From positions 2,005,496 to 2,069,495 of the forward strand of contig NZ_JQLU01000005.1 in NCBI RefSeq assembly GCF_000744375.1: DNA of 64,000 nt. Direction: 5' to 3'. Origin of the DNA: Carnobacterium gallinarum DSM 4847. Lineage in GTDB: Bacteria > Bacillota > Bacilli > Lactobacillales > Carnobacteriaceae. The translations under genes and the position numbers were made by a program. A model generated the notes under the pieces. It saw nothing but the letters and a program-made list of their open reading frames with translations, made no database searches and had not been told where the DNA came from. Shown here one piece after another: positions 8,111 to 16,250 of this stretch. Every line of letters begins with the position of its first letter. Positions within the stretch are counted from its first letter, which is position 1.

Positions 8111-8794
8111 ATGAAAGTACTGATTCATAATGATTGGCAAGGCATTTTAGAAGAAGAATTCACTGCACCTTATTATCAAAATTTACGAAATTATTTAAAA
8201 AAAGAATATCAAGAACAACGAGTTTATCCAGATATGTATCATATTTGGCAAGCTTTTGAATGGACTCCTTATGAGAAGGTTAAGGTTGTTATCTTGGGAC
8301 AAGATCCGTATCACGGACCAAACCAAGCGCATGGATTAAGTTTTTCCGTGCAACCTAATGTCAAAGTTCCCCCATCTTTAGTGAATATTTATCAAGAGCT
8401 AGAGTCGGATTTAGGAATTCCCCCTGTTCAACATGGGTATTTAAAATCTTGGGCAGAGCAAGGTGTTTTATTGATGAATACGGTTTTAACTGTACGAGCT
8501 GGTCAAGCGAATTCTCATCGAGGTCAAGGTTGGGAACAATTAACGGATGCTGTTATTCGTAAATTAAATCAACATAAAACACCTTTAGTTTTTATTTTAT
8601 GGGGCAGTCAATCCATAGCTAAAAAAGAACTGATTGATACAGGTAAGCATGTTGTGATTGCCTCGCCACATCCTAGTCCATTATCTGCCTATCGAGGATT
8701 TTTTGGTTCAAAACCCTTTTCTAAAGCCAATGCGGCTTTAATTCAGTTTGATGCAACACCGATTAATTGGCAACTGCCACAAAATGTAAATTAA
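8111..8794 (+). CDS. ung: Uracil-DNA glycosylase
   Basis: 227 aa. Removes uracil from DNA in base excision repair. Motif A GQDPYHGP (catalytic Asp about residue 65) and motif [11 protein letters not shown] (catalytic His) are intact, with [17 protein letters not shown] between them. The reading frame is open back to 8009, but the ATG at 8111 follows GGGAGG at 8098-8102 and gives the family's usual MK...W start, so I start there. Followed 172 bp later by pta. Confidence 0.95.
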   Translation: MKVLIHNDWQGILEEEFTAPYYQNLRNYLKKEYQEQRVYPDMYHIWQAFEWTPYEKVKVVILGQDPYHGPNQAHGLSFSVQPNVKVPPSLVNIYQELESDLGIPPVQHGYLKSWAEQGVLLMNTVLTVRAGQANSHRGQGWEQLTDAVIRKLNQHKTPLVFILWGSQSIAKKELIDTGKHVVIASPHPSPLSAYRGFFGSKPFSKANAALIQFDATPINWQLPQNVN

Positions 8795-8966
8795 ATGAAT
8801 TTAGTGATTTTATTAAAACTGTACTAGTCAAAATTTAATAAATTGTTCACAATTACTACTTTTTAAGGGGTTTTTCAAAAAAACAGCCGAAAAAACTGTT
8901 ATTTTTTATAGAAAGATAGTATGATGGTTATAGAAGAAAATAAAAGTATATCCTGGAGGGAATATT

Positions 8967-9947
8967 GTGGAATTATTTGATAGCCTAAAATTTAAAATTG
9001 TTAGAAAAAAAATTAGAATTGTTTTTCCAGAAGGAACTGAACCTCGTATTATTGGTGCTGCAGTTCGTTTAGCATCTGAAGAATTAGTAACGCCTGTTTT
9101 AATCGGTAGCGAAGTAGCGGTTAGAGAAGCAGCGCAACACCGTGGATTTATTGTTGATAATTTAGAAATTATTGACCCTAACAACTATCCTGCAATCGAT
9201 GAAATGGTAGCTGCTTTTGTGGAACGTCGCAAAGGTAAAGTAACAGAAGAGCAAGCTAGAGAATTGCTAAAAGACGAAAACTATTTTGGTACAATGTTAA
9301 CTTATATGGGCTTAACAGATGGTTTAGTAAGTGGTGCAGTTCACTCAACTGGCGATACTGTTCGTCCAGCCTTACAAATCATTAAAACAAAACCAGGAGT
9401 ATCTCGTACAAGTGGTGCTTTCATTATGCTACGTGGACGCGATAACGAAAAATATTTATTCTCAGATTGCGCAATCAATGTAAATCCAAATGCACAAGAA
9501 TTAGCTGAAATCGCTGTTGAAAGTGCAAAAACAGCAGCATTATTCGATATTGAGCCTAAAGTAGCAATGTTAAGTTTCTCTACAAAAGGATCAGCAAATG
9601 CTCCAGAAGCTAAAAAAGTTGAAGAAGCGACTAAAATCGCTCAAGAAATGGCTCCAGAGCTTTCAATTGATGGAGAGTTACAATTTGATGCAGCGTATGT
9701 TGCTTCAGTTGGACAACAAAAAGCACCAGGTTCTGAAGTTGCTGGACATGCAACTGTCTTTGTTTTCCCAGAATTACAATCAGGTAACATTGGCTACAAA
9801 ATTGCTCAACGTTTTGGTAACTTTGAAGCAATTGGTCCAATCCTACAAGGTTTAAATAAACCTGTTTCTGATTTATCTCGTGGATGTAATGAAGAAGATG
9901 TATACAAATTATCAATCATTACAGCAGCACAAAGCCTAATGAACTAA
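8967..9947 (+). CDS. pta: Phosphate acetyltransferase
   Basis: 326 aa, short (Gram-positive) form with only the catalytic PTA_PTB domain. Interconverts acetyl-CoA and acetyl phosphate in overflow metabolism. Diagnostic stretches: FPEGTEPRI near the N-terminus, GLVSGAVHSTGDTVRPALQIIKT, and the C-terminal VFVFPELQSGNIGYKIAQR with GPILQGLNKPVSDLSRG. The GTG start at 8967 sits 6 bases after TGGAGGG. The order ung-pta is common in lactic acid bacteria. Two terminator hairpins follow. Confidence 0.95.
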   Translation: MELFDSLKFKIVRKKIRIVFPEGTEPRIIGAAVRLASEELVTPVLIGSEVAVREAAQHRGFIVDNLEIIDPNNYPAIDEMVAAFVERRKGKVTEEQARELLKDENYFGTMLTYMGLTDGLVSGAVHSTGDTVRPALQIIKTKPGVSRTSGAFIMLRGRDNEKYLFSDCAINVNPNAQELAEIAVESAKTAALFDIEPKVAMLSFSTKGSANAPEAKKVEEATKIAQEMAPELSIDGELQFDAAYVASVGQQKAPGSEVAGHATVFVFPELQSGNIGYKIAQRFGNFEAIGPILQGLNKPVSDLSRGCNEEDVYKLSIITAAQSLMN

Positions 9948-9961
9948 ATGTAAAAATTAAG

Positions 9962-10006
9962 ACCTTCTCGTTAATGGAGTTTTCATTAACGAGAAGGTTT
10001 TTTTTT
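9962..10006 (+). terminator. Terminator of pta
   Basis: ACCTTCTCGTTAATG (9962-9976) pairs with CATTAACGAGAAGGT (9984-9998), followed by eight or nine T. Confidence 0.92.
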
Positions 10007-10021
10007 GAGTAATCCTATAAT

Positions 10022-10058
10022 AAAGTCGGTAAGATTTTTCTTACTGGCTTTATTTTTT
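10022..10058 (+). terminator. Second hairpin with T run after pta
   Basis: AAAGTCGGTAAG (10022-10033) pairs with CTTACTGGCTTT (10040-10051) using two wobble pairs, followed by a T run. Probably a backup terminator. Confidence 0.6.
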
Positions 10059-10170
10059 TATTTAATCATCTATAAATTTATAAAACAAAACACGTTTAAA
10101 CTGTTTTATACAAATCAAATATAACGAATAAAGTCATTTTTAGGGATTATAAATCTATAAGGCTTATTGT

Positions 10171-10199
10171 TTGAATTTAATTTAAAATAACGGTATTAT
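10171..10199 (+). promoter_or_regulatory. Promoter of the amaP-asp23 operon
   Basis: TTGAAT (10171-10176), 17-base spacer, TATTAT (10194-10199); the amaP start is 41 bases further on. Confidence 0.7.
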
Positions 10200-10239
10200 G
10201 TATATAATGATATTGATAAAATAATTGAGGGGGGATAAA

Positions 10240-10812
10240 ATGAATCTGTTTAATCGCATCTTGCTTAGTTTGATTTCATTAATTGGTTTATTTTTAATGG
10301 TAGTTGTTGCAGCAATTCTCTATCCGATACCGTATGTATCTCAATGGGTTACATTTGGTTGGATTCATGGCAGTGGGTTTGACTATACTATCGTGATTCT
10401 ATGCGGAATTTTAGGAATCTTTTTCTTGATTTTACTGCTAACAGCTATTTTTACATCAAGTCCAGATCAATTTTTAACGCTTAAAACGGCAATGGGAATG
10501 ATTGAAATTTCTAAAAAAACGATTGAATCAACAGCTAAGCGTTCGTTTCATGATTTGCCTGATGTGAAGAATCCAAAAGTTAAAGCGAAGCTAAGACGTA
10601 AAGTTAGTGACACAAGTATTGATGTAAGTGTTGAAGTATTTGATGCTAAAGCTTTGCCAACCTTAGGAGAAGAAATTCAAGCTCTAGTAAAAAATAGTAT
10701 TGAGAGCGCTTTAGAAGTGAAAGTTTCAAAAATAAAAGTGCAGATTAAGGAAACAAAGATGCAGCCAGTTACAAAATCAACAAAAAATCATCAGTCACCA
10801 CGAGTAATTTAG
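10240..10812 (+). CDS. amaP: Alkaline shock response membrane anchor protein AmaP
   Basis: 190 aa. In staphylococci AmaP anchors Asp23 to the membrane. Two hydrophobic segments (about 7-29 and 47-72) form an N-terminal hairpin, followed by a cytoplasmic Asp23-like domain containing a conserved KAKLRRKVSDTSIDVSVEVF region and a basic tail. The ATG at 10240 follows GAGGGGGGA; the in-frame TTG at 10225 overlaps that site and is unlikely. First gene of a three-gene operon with the DUF2273 protein and asp23. Confidence 0.85.
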   Translation: MNLFNRILLSLISLIGLFLMVVVAAILYPIPYVSQWVTFGWIHGSGFDYTIVILCGILGIFFLILLLTAIFTSSPDQFLTLKTAMGMIEISKKTIESTAKRSFHDLPDVKNPKVKAKLRRKVSDTSIDVSVEVFDAKALPTLGEEIQALVKNSIESALEVKVSKIKVQIKETKMQPVTKSTKNHQSPRVI

Positions 10813-10830
10813 TCTATAGGAGGTTCTAAT

Positions 10831-11043
10831 ATGCAGAAAGATCCACAAAGAAATCCTTGGTATCCTTATAGAGGGCGTATTCTTGGTCTTTTATTAGGCT
10901 TACTAGTAGCGATTTTATTTATTACACTTGGGTTTGGTTATACGTTACTCATTATTTTATTTGCTGCCGTTGGTTATGCGGTCGGTGCTTGGCGAGATGG
11001 CAAACTTGATATTTCTCAATGGTTAACCTTCTTTATGAAGTAA
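10831..11043 (+). CDS. DUF2273 small membrane protein
   Basis: 70 aa. Two adjacent hydrophobic segments (about 16-33 and 37-55) with the family's GRILGLLLGL and AVGYAVGAWRDGKLD pattern. DUF2273 genes nearly always sit between amaP and asp23-type genes, as here. Ribosome site AGGAGG 8 bases before the ATG. Role unknown, presumably part of the membrane-bound Asp23 assembly. Confidence 0.85.
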   Translation: MQKDPQRNPWYPYRGRILGLLLGLLVAILFITLGFGYTLLIILFAAVGYAVGAWRDGKLDISQWLTFFMK

Positions 11044-11104
11044 TTGTTAATCTGATAAATATAATGTAAAAAAAATAAAAATATAGAAAAGGATGGGATT
11101 CACT

Positions 11105-11566
11105 ATGGTAGAAACAATTAATGGAACAACAGGAGCAGTTCAAACGCAAGAAACTCACACAAATTCATTAACTTATGAAGATCAGGTAGTTAAAAAAATT
11201 GCTGGGATTGCTACAAGTGAGATTTCAGGTATTCTTTCAATGAGTGGTGGCTTCATTAGTGATTTGACTGATAAATTTAGAAGCAATGGGGACATTACAA
11301 AAGGAATCGATGCAGAAGTTGGGGAAAAACAAGTAGCCTTAGATTTAAAAGTTATTTGTGAATATGGTAAAAATATTCCTGAAATTTTCCAACAAACAAT
11401 TAGCAAAGTTAAAAAACAAATTAAAGATATGACAGGTTTAGATGTTGTTGAAATCAATATGCATGTTGATGATGTAATGACTCGTAAAGAATTTGATGCA
11501 AATAATAATTCTAAAGCGGAAGAGAAAACTCCAGCGAAACCAGTAAATAATGATAGAGTTCAATAA
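11105..11566 (+). CDS. asp23: Asp23/Gls24 family envelope stress protein
   Basis: 153 aa, Asp23 domain about residues 20-120: YEDQVVKKIAGIATSEISGILSMSGG, then VALDLKVICEYGKNIPEIF and VVEINMHVDDV. These proteins are abundant and membrane-associated under alkaline or envelope stress. I start at ATG 11105 (MVETINGT) because AAAGGAT lies about 12 bases upstream; the in-frame ATG at 11093 overlaps that site. Last gene of the operon. Confidence 0.9.
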   Translation: MVETINGTTGAVQTQETHTNSLTYEDQVVKKIAGIATSEISGILSMSGGFISDLTDKFRSNGDITKGIDAEVGEKQVALDLKVICEYGKNIPEIFQQTISKVKKQIKDMTGLDVVEINMHVDDVMTRKEFDANNNSKAEEKTPAKPVNNDRVQ

Positions 11567-11588
11567 AACGAATTAGCTAGTTAAAAAT

Positions 11589-11638
11589 GAGAGTCGTGTT
11601 AAAGTGAGATAGTTAGTTCGCTTTAACAGGCTCTTTTT
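11589..11638 (+). terminator. Terminator of the asp23 operon
   Basis: TGTTAAAG (11597-11604) pairs with CTTTAACA (11621-11628), extended by GAG/CTC at the base after a mismatch, then TTTTT. Confidence 0.7.
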
Positions 11639-11691
11639 GTTATTTATTTTAATAAAAGGAATAAATTTATTTATTAAAAATTGTTTTGCTA

Positions 11692-11720
11692 TTTACGCTT
11701 AGACAGATAAACGGTATAAT
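11692..11720 (+). promoter_or_regulatory. Promoter of the 143-aa gene
   Basis: TTTACG (11692-11697), 17-base spacer, TATAAT (11715-11720), 70 bases before the start codon. Confidence 0.6.
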
Positions 11721-11790
11721 CCTTAATAGAGGCTTTTGACGAATAGATTAGAAAACAGCCAAATACAATCAGATAGATTAGGAGAAAATC

Positions 11791-12222
11791 ATGAAAGCAA
11801 ATATTAACTATTATGCTCAAGCAGTAAATACAGCAATTACAGATACAGAAGAGATTGGTGAATCATTAAATCCCCATTTTGAAGTTTTAAAAGAAGCGTT
11901 AGACCAAAATAAGGTGACTGAGTTGTCAGTTGAACAATTAACAACAATTAAAGAAAAATTTGCCGAAGGAACTGAAAAGTACCGTGGTATCAACACTATT
12001 CTAGTTGGATTAAAAGCACCAGTCAAAGTTTTGGGTGTCCATAAGCAATTATTAAAATCCTACAGTGAATTTATTCGTGGGTGTCAAGAAATGACTGACA
12101 GTATCGATGCTGAAAAGCAAGCTGTGGATACAGAGGTATTTACTAGTTCTGAGGCCGTGCAAGATGTTTCTTCAGACAGTATGATGAAAACTATTCAACG
12201 TATTACGAAGATTTTATTCTAA
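11791..12222 (+). CDS. Hypothetical helical protein
   Basis: 143 aa, soluble, predicted mostly alpha-helical, acidic. No signal peptide, no membrane segment, no Cys pair or known catalytic motif. Ribosome site TAGGAGAAA before the ATG; its own promoter and terminator make it monocistronic. The middle (EKFAEGTEKYRGINTILVGLK) and the amphipathic helices suggest a small helical bundle. I do not recognise the family. Confidence 0.7.
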   Translation: MKANINYYAQAVNTAITDTEEIGESLNPHFEVLKEALDQNKVTELSVEQLTTIKEKFAEGTEKYRGINTILVGLKAPVKVLGVHKQLLKSYSEFIRGCQEMTDSIDAEKQAVDTEVFTSSEAVQDVSSDSMMKTIQRITKILF

Positions 12223-12227
12223 AATAA

Positions 12228-12276
12228 AAAAACGGAATCTAGAGGATAAGTTAGTTATCCCTTAGATTCCGTTTTT
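12228..12276. terminator. Bidirectional terminator
   Basis: AAAAACGGAATCTA (12228-12241) pairs with TAGATTCCGTTTTT (12263-12276), with GGATAA/TTATCC continuing inside. Serves the converging hypothetical and VOC genes. Confidence 0.9.
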
Positions 12277-12283
12277 CCATTCA

Positions 12284-12661
12284 CTAGATTTCTCTGATAG
12301 CAAAATAATTGCCTTCAATATCTGCAAAGTTAAAGACTTTCATGCCTTCCATTTCTACCAAATCACCAACTGTGATATTTTTTTTCTTAAAATCATTGTA
12401 CGTAGTTTCTAAGTCAAAGCTACTGAATAAAATAGAGGGCGTTCCCAAATTTAATTCTGGTTGTAATTTTTCAATTAAGGCTCGATTGTGTAAGACAAAA
12501 CTTGTATCTGTTCCTTCACGAGGAGCAATCTCAATTGAAAATCCACCATGCCCGTTGCTTGTTTCTCCAACTTTAACAAATCCAACTTGATTTACCCAAA
12601 AATCTGCAATGCTTCTTTGATCTTGCACGTATAACATCACTTGTCCGATTGACTCAATCAT
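12284..12661 (-). CDS. VOC family (glyoxalase/bleomycin resistance-fold) protein
   Basis: 125 aa with two beta-alpha-beta-beta-beta modules: IGQVMLYVQDQRSIADFWVNQVGF opens the first and SSFDLETTYNDFKKK with FNFADIEGNYFAIREI closes the second. The final DxxGNxF and Glu fit a metal-binding VOC dioxygenase or isomerase, but some ligands are unclear, so enzyme activity is not certain. Ribosome site GGAGGTTATCAA upstream. Monocistronic. Confidence 0.82.
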   Translation of the reverse strand: MIESIGQVMLYVQDQRSIADFWVNQVGFVKVGETSNGHGGFSIEIAPREGTDTSFVLHNRALIEKLQPELNLGTPSILFSSFDLETTYNDFKKKNITVGDLVEMEGMKVFNFADIEGNYFAIREI

Positions 12662-12927
12662 TTGATAACCTCCGAATCTTCATAGGAAGAAGTTTTTATT
12701 TGAACTAGCTTTAATTTGACTTAAGTATACTGAGTTTCTTCAAATTAGCCAAAAGATTTGACTTGTAAGTAGAGGTATTTTTTTAATGAGGATGATTTTA
12801 AGAAGTATTTCACTTAAAAACTAGCAAAATATGATACAATAAATAATGTCTTAAATAAAATTTAATCTTTCAACGGAATGGATTTATTTTTATAAAAGTT
12901 GAATAAGCGATAAGGTGTGGAAGACTA

Positions 12928-13386
12928 ATGGAGAATGAATCAGCTAATAAGTTGTGGGAAAATTTTAGAATGCAGAACCCAAGTGCTCCTTTAACTTGTG
13001 AAGCGTGGTCCTTTGGAAATACTAAGGAAATGGCTGATGAGTTAGCTGAGCTAGTTTTAGAAGGATTAAAAACAGCAACTAGTAGTGCTTTTTGTTTTTA
13101 CGAAATAGATAATGAACCAGTACCAAAGGTAGGCGACTATTCGATTGTGTTAAATGGCAATGATGAAGCGATCGGAATTATTCAAAATCGTAAAGTAACG
13201 ATTTTAGCTTTTGATGAAGTTTCAGAGGAAATTGCGATTGAAGAAGGCGAAGGCGATCGTACGTTAGAGTATTGGCGTAAAGTTCACGAAGAGTTTTTTA
13301 AGCGAGCCTTTGAGGAATATGATCAACTTTTTTCAACAGATATCATGGTTGTGTGTGAGCAATTTGAGCTAGTTTATGCAGCATAA
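12928..13386 (+). CDS. ASCH domain protein
   Basis: 152 aa, usual length. ASCH domains are RNA-binding-like beta-barrels related to PUA. Seen here: WSFGNTKEMADELAELVLEGLKTATSS, then PKVGDYSIVLNGNDEAIGIIQNRKV and EEGEGDRTLEYWRKVHEEFF near the C-terminus, which is the classical ASCH signature. Some members hydrolyse acetylcytidine; no evidence on substrate here. Located 50 bp before rpiA and possibly co-transcribed. Confidence 0.88.
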   Translation: MENESANKLWENFRMQNPSAPLTCEAWSFGNTKEMADELAELVLEGLKTATSSAFCFYEIDNEPVPKVGDYSIVLNGNDEAIGIIQNRKVTILAFDEVSEEIAIEEGEGDRTLEYWRKVHEEFFKRAFEEYDQLFSTDIMVVCEQFELVYAA

Positions 13387-13436
13387 ATAAATGAATAGAA
13401 ACTAGGAATCATCTAATCTAGGAGGAATGGAAGAAA

Positions 13437-14108
13437 ATGAATTTGAAGCAAATGGTTGGCGAAAAAGCCGCAGAGTACGTTAAGGATGGTATGGTTGTTG
13501 GGTTAGGAACAGGATCCACAGCCTATTATATGGTTGAGGCTGTAGGTAGAATGGTACAAGAAGGAATGTCGATTATTGGTGTAACGACATCTAGTCAAAC
13601 AACAGAACAAGCTGAAAAATTAGGTATTCCTCTAAGAAGTGTGGATGAAGTTGATGTAATTGATTTAACGATTGATGGCGCGGATGAAATTAGCCGTGAT
13701 TTTCAAGGAACTAAAGGTGGCGGTGGTGCCTTGTTATTTGAAAAAATTGTCGCAGATTATTCAAAAAAAGTAATTTGGATTGTGGATGAAAGTAAAATGG
13801 TTGAAGAACTTGGGGCTTTCCCTTTGCCTGTTGAGGTCATGCCTTATGGTAGCTTACAATTATTCAGAATTTTTGAAAAAAAAGGCTATAAACCTGCTTA
13901 TCGTTTAGATGAAAATGGTGAAAAGTTTGTAACCGATGGTGGACATTTGCTGATTGACTTGGCGATGGGAACGATTGAAAAACCTCATGAATTAGCTAGC
14001 TGGTTAGACAGCTTAACCGGAGTTGTGGAACACGGTCTTTTCTTAGATCGCGTGAACACCGTTATTGTTGGCTATCCAGAGGGACCAAAAGTGTTAGAAG
14101 CACGTTAA
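13437..14108 (+). CDS. rpiA: Ribose-5-phosphate isomerase A
   Basis: 223 aa. Interconverts ribose-5-phosphate and ribulose-5-phosphate in the pentose phosphate pathway. Motifs [13 protein letters not shown] (phosphate loop), DGADEI (catalytic Asp), [14 protein letters not shown] (catalytic Lys) and DGGHLLID with the C-terminal GVVEHGLFL are all present. Ribosome site AGGAGG. Ends in a perfect terminator shared with the convergent exporter gene. Confidence 0.95.
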   Translation: MNLKQMVGEKAAEYVKDGMVVGLGTGSTAYYMVEAVGRMVQEGMSIIGVTTSSQTTEQAEKLGIPLRSVDEVDVIDLTIDGADEISRDFQGTKGGGGALLFEKIVADYSKKVIWIVDESKMVEELGAFPLPVEVMPYGSLQLFRIFEKKGYKPAYRLDENGEKFVTDGGHLLIDLAMGTIEKPHELASWLDSLTGVVEHGLFLDRVNTVIVGYPEGPKVLEAR

Positions 14109-14120
14109 TTAACTAGTTAA

Positions 14121-14165
14121 ACCTTCAAAAGTTAGACATAATAGTCTAACTTTTGAAGGTCTTTT
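14121..14165. terminator. Bidirectional terminator inside the end of the MFS gene
   Basis: ACCTTCAAAAGTTAGAC pairs with GTCTAACTTTTGAAGGT (17 bp, 6-base loop). The right arm also encodes the last residues of the converging MFS protein (stop at 14146). Confidence 0.88.
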
Positions 14166-15393
14166 TAATTTCAATAGGTTTAATTTTGTCGAAATGTTCT
14201 AGTTGATAAATGGATTTATTTAGAAAGTAGATGATTGCTGTTATCCCTAAGGCAAAAGCGTTAAATGACATGACAACTTTTAAAGGAAGTACGGCTATTA
14301 ATACCCCACCTAATAAAGAACCGATGGGCATTGCGATTGTAATAATTGAATTTACAGAAGTATTAATTCTACCTAAAAGCTGCGGAGGAGTCATTAATTG
14401 GAATAAAGAGGAGAAGATGATATTGTATCCTCCCATGCACAAATTAGCTAAGAAAATAAAGAAATAAGCCAAATAGGGTGTAGGACTGATGATTGTTAAG
14501 AACCACATAACTCCATTAAAAAACAAACCAAAAGTCAGAATTTTTCCTGGTAATGACTTTTCCTCTATCTTGTTTATAAGAAGGGCGCCAATCATGCTAC
14601 CTGCCCCACTAAAACTCAGTAAAAGTCCATAAGTTGCAGGAGATGTCGAGAGGCTATTAGCAAAAAAAGGTAAAGAAACCATATTAATTGCAGTGAAAAA
14701 ATTTAAAAAAGCCAAGGGTAGAACCATTAATCGAATTTTAGATTTTAAGACAAAATGCAATCCCGCTTTTAAATCTTGCTTGTAGTTAGCTAACTTAAAA
14801 GATTTTTTGTGTTGAACAGTTAAGGTTAATTTCAAAGAGCGTATCAGCAGTAAAGGAACTAGAAAAATAAAAAGATTTATCCCATAGATCATTGAAACCG
14901 TACTAATAGCCAAAAGAATTCCAGCTAGTCCATCAAATAAAGAATTGGTCATCTTATAGGCAATGCTAAACAATGAATTCGCTTTTACGATTTCATGATT
15001 CTCAACAATTTGAGGAATCACTGTTTCTTCAACTGGATAGGTTATTGAAGATGCTGTGGCCGATAATAGCAATAAGATCAGTAATAGGGGGATGTTGACT
15101 AGATTAAAAGTAAATAATAAAATAAGGACTAAATGAACGATAATTTGGATTAAAGTAGAGACCGTTAGAATTTTTTTGGGATTAAAATTATCGATAAAAG
15201 GACCAAAAAATAGTAATAATGTTTCTGGGAGTGTAAATAAAAATACGACTAAGCCAACATAAAAAGAACTAGTAGAATGGTTAGCTATATACCACATAGT
15301 TACAATAAAAAAGATACTATCACCAATATTCGTAAAGATACCAATTGAAAAAATTGATTTAAAATTTTTATTTGTTCTAAGAATCATGTTCAC
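14146..15393 (-). CDS. MFS exporter of the small peptide-like locus
   Basis: 415 aa with about 12 hydrophobic segments; no signal peptide. Resembles MFS drug or peptide efflux proteins of the MefA/MdtG-like group: FGPFIDNFNPKKIL in the loop 2-3 position, and GGVLIAVLPLKVVMSF near the end. Its start overlaps the end of the 160-aa gene by 17 bases, so the two are translationally linked. The context suggests export of, or immunity to, a small product made by the locus. A general multidrug exporter is the alternative. Confidence 0.8.
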   Translation of the reverse strand: MNMILRTNKNFKSIFSIGIFTNIGDSIFFIVTMWYIANHSTSSFYVGLVVFLFTLPETLLLFFGPFIDNFNPKKILTVSTLIQIIVHLVLILLFTFNLVNIPLLLILLLLSATASSITYPVEETVIPQIVENHEIVKANSLFSIAYKMTNSLFDGLAGILLAISTVSMIYGINLFIFLVPLLLIRSLKLTLTVQHKKSFKLANYKQDLKAGLHFVLKSKIRLMVLPLAFLNFFTAINMVSLPFFANSLSTSPATYGLLLSFSGAGSMIGALLINKIEEKSLPGKILTFGLFFNGVMWFLTIISPTPYLAYFFIFLANLCMGGYNIIFSSLFQLMTPPQLLGRINTSVNSIITIAMPIGSLLGGVLIAVLPLKVVMSFNAFALGITAIIYFLNKSIYQLEHFDKIKPIEIKKTFKS

Positions 15394-15859
15394 CTCCCAT
15401 AGTTATAATTTTATTGTAAAGGATATTAAAATCGTTACTACTAGTATCTAATAAATAGTTGATACCTTTTAATTTATCTAAAGATTCATTTAGGTAAACA
15501 TCAAGTAATCCACAATTGCTAAATTCCATACCTTGTTGATCTAGTTTTAATCCTGATCGAGAGTTAATTAATATAAGATTTTTTATATGTCCCAGTCGAT
15601 CTAATAGTATTGAAAAATCAAAATATGAACCAAGTAAACTTGAATCAAATACAATAACTTTTAATGAGTTCTCTTTTTGTTTAGAACTTTTTTGACTGAA
15701 CTCCTCGACAGTGGTTTTATCAAGAGTAAAGGTAGTTTGAACTGGTTCTAAAATAAAAAAATTATAGTTTGCCAAAGGCTTGTTATACAACATATAGTCC
15801 ATATGCATATTTTTTCTGTATTCATTTAATAGTGAAATGGATTCAAAATAACCAATCAT
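15377..15859 (-). CDS. Short protein resembling the core of a PLP-dependent enzyme
   Basis: 160 aa. I do not recognise a named family. The middle can be laid over fold-type I PLP enzymes of the Cys/Met group: LKVIVFDSSLLGSYF in the place of the strand carrying the pyridine-binding Asp, and LINSRSGLKLDQQG in the place of the loop with the Schiff-base Lys. It is far shorter than the usual 380-450 aa, so it is a fragment, a divergent small protein, or a non-enzyme. It lacks its own ribosome site and overlaps an 18-codon ORF with an excellent one. Removing one T from the TTTT at 15846-15849 would fuse the two frames. Confidence 0.5.
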   Translation of the reverse strand: MIGYFESISLLNEYRKNMHMDYMLYNKPLANYNFFILEPVQTTFTLDKTTVEEFSQKSSKQKENSLKVIVFDSSLLGSYFDFSILLDRLGHIKNLILINSRSGLKLDQQGMEFSNCGLLDVYLNESLDKLKGINYLLDTSSNDFNILYNKIITMGGEHDS

Positions 15860-15899
15860 CTAGAATTAAATCAACATCAAAATTATTTTGATTTTCCAT
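15843..15899 (-). CDS. 18-residue ORF with a strong ribosome site
   Basis: Reads MENQNNFDVDLILDDWLF and stops 17 bases inside the next gene. GGAGGTGAT, a near-complete anti-16S match, lies 3-11 bases before the ATG. It is either a leader peptide driving translation of the 160-aa protein by coupling, a secreted or precursor peptide, or the true N-terminus of that protein separated by a one-base frameshift (DDWLF would continue with ESISLLNEY). Confidence 0.45.
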   Translation of the reverse strand: MENQNNFDVDLILDDWLF

Positions 15900-15961
15900 A
15901 TTATCACCTCCGTTTATTTGATATACTATACAATGTAAATCAAATTATAATCTGAATCAAG

Positions 15962-15994
15962 TTAATTTTTAATTCAAATGAAATTAAAAATTAA
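15962..15994. promoter_or_regulatory. Perfect 13-bp inverted repeat between divergent units
   Basis: TTAATTTTTAATT (15962-15974), seven bases, AATTAAAAATTAA (15982-15994). It lies midway between the minus-strand exporter unit and the plus-strand 27-aa ORF. A TATAAT at 16009-16014 serves the plus direction and another TATAAT (about 15945-15950, reversed) the minus. Operator for an unlinked regulator is the simplest reading. Confidence 0.6.
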
Positions 15995-16036
15995 TAAAAA
16001 GTATTGATTATAATTATATAGAAAAGGGAATTATTT

Positions 16037-16120
16037 ATGAAAAAGATAACATTAGGAGCAAGTAATAGTGATACTTATTTAGTTGTGTTAAGTCAATGTT
16101 ATTCTCACGGGAAATGCTAA
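16037..16120 (+). CDS. 27-residue Cys-containing peptide, possible precursor peptide
   Basis: Begins MKKITLGASNSDTYL and ends SQCYSHGKC. Supported by AAGGGA 7 bases before the ATG, a TATAAT box 23 bases before, and a terminator-like hairpin downstream (16198-16240). No other reading frame occupies the stretch. Two Cys, one C-terminal, with a polar middle: too short for a classical bacteriocin with a double-Gly leader, but in the range of small modified peptides. Divergent from an exporter and a PLP-enzyme-like gene. Function is inference only. Confidence 0.5.
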   Translation: MKKITLGASNSDTYLVVLSQCYSHGKC

Positions 16121-16197
16121 AAATTTATTATGTAATTTAAAAATAAGCATTGATAAGTATGTTGAATAGTGGCATTATTTTCTTATAAAAAATCGCG

Positions 16198-16240
16198 ACT
16201 CAAAAAAAGTTAGATACAAAAATCTAACTTTTTTGAGTTT
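16198..16240. terminator. Bidirectional terminator
   Basis: ACTCAAAAAAAGTTAGAT pairs with ATCTAACTTTTTTGAGT (one base unpaired) with T-rich flanks on both strands. Ends the 27-aa unit and the converging DUF915 gene. Confidence 0.82.
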
Positions 16241-16250
16241 TGATATAATG

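Noticed and set aside
9631..9915. ORFs on both strands inside pta (also 9598-9855)
   Set aside because: Shadows of the pta reading frame with no initiation signals.
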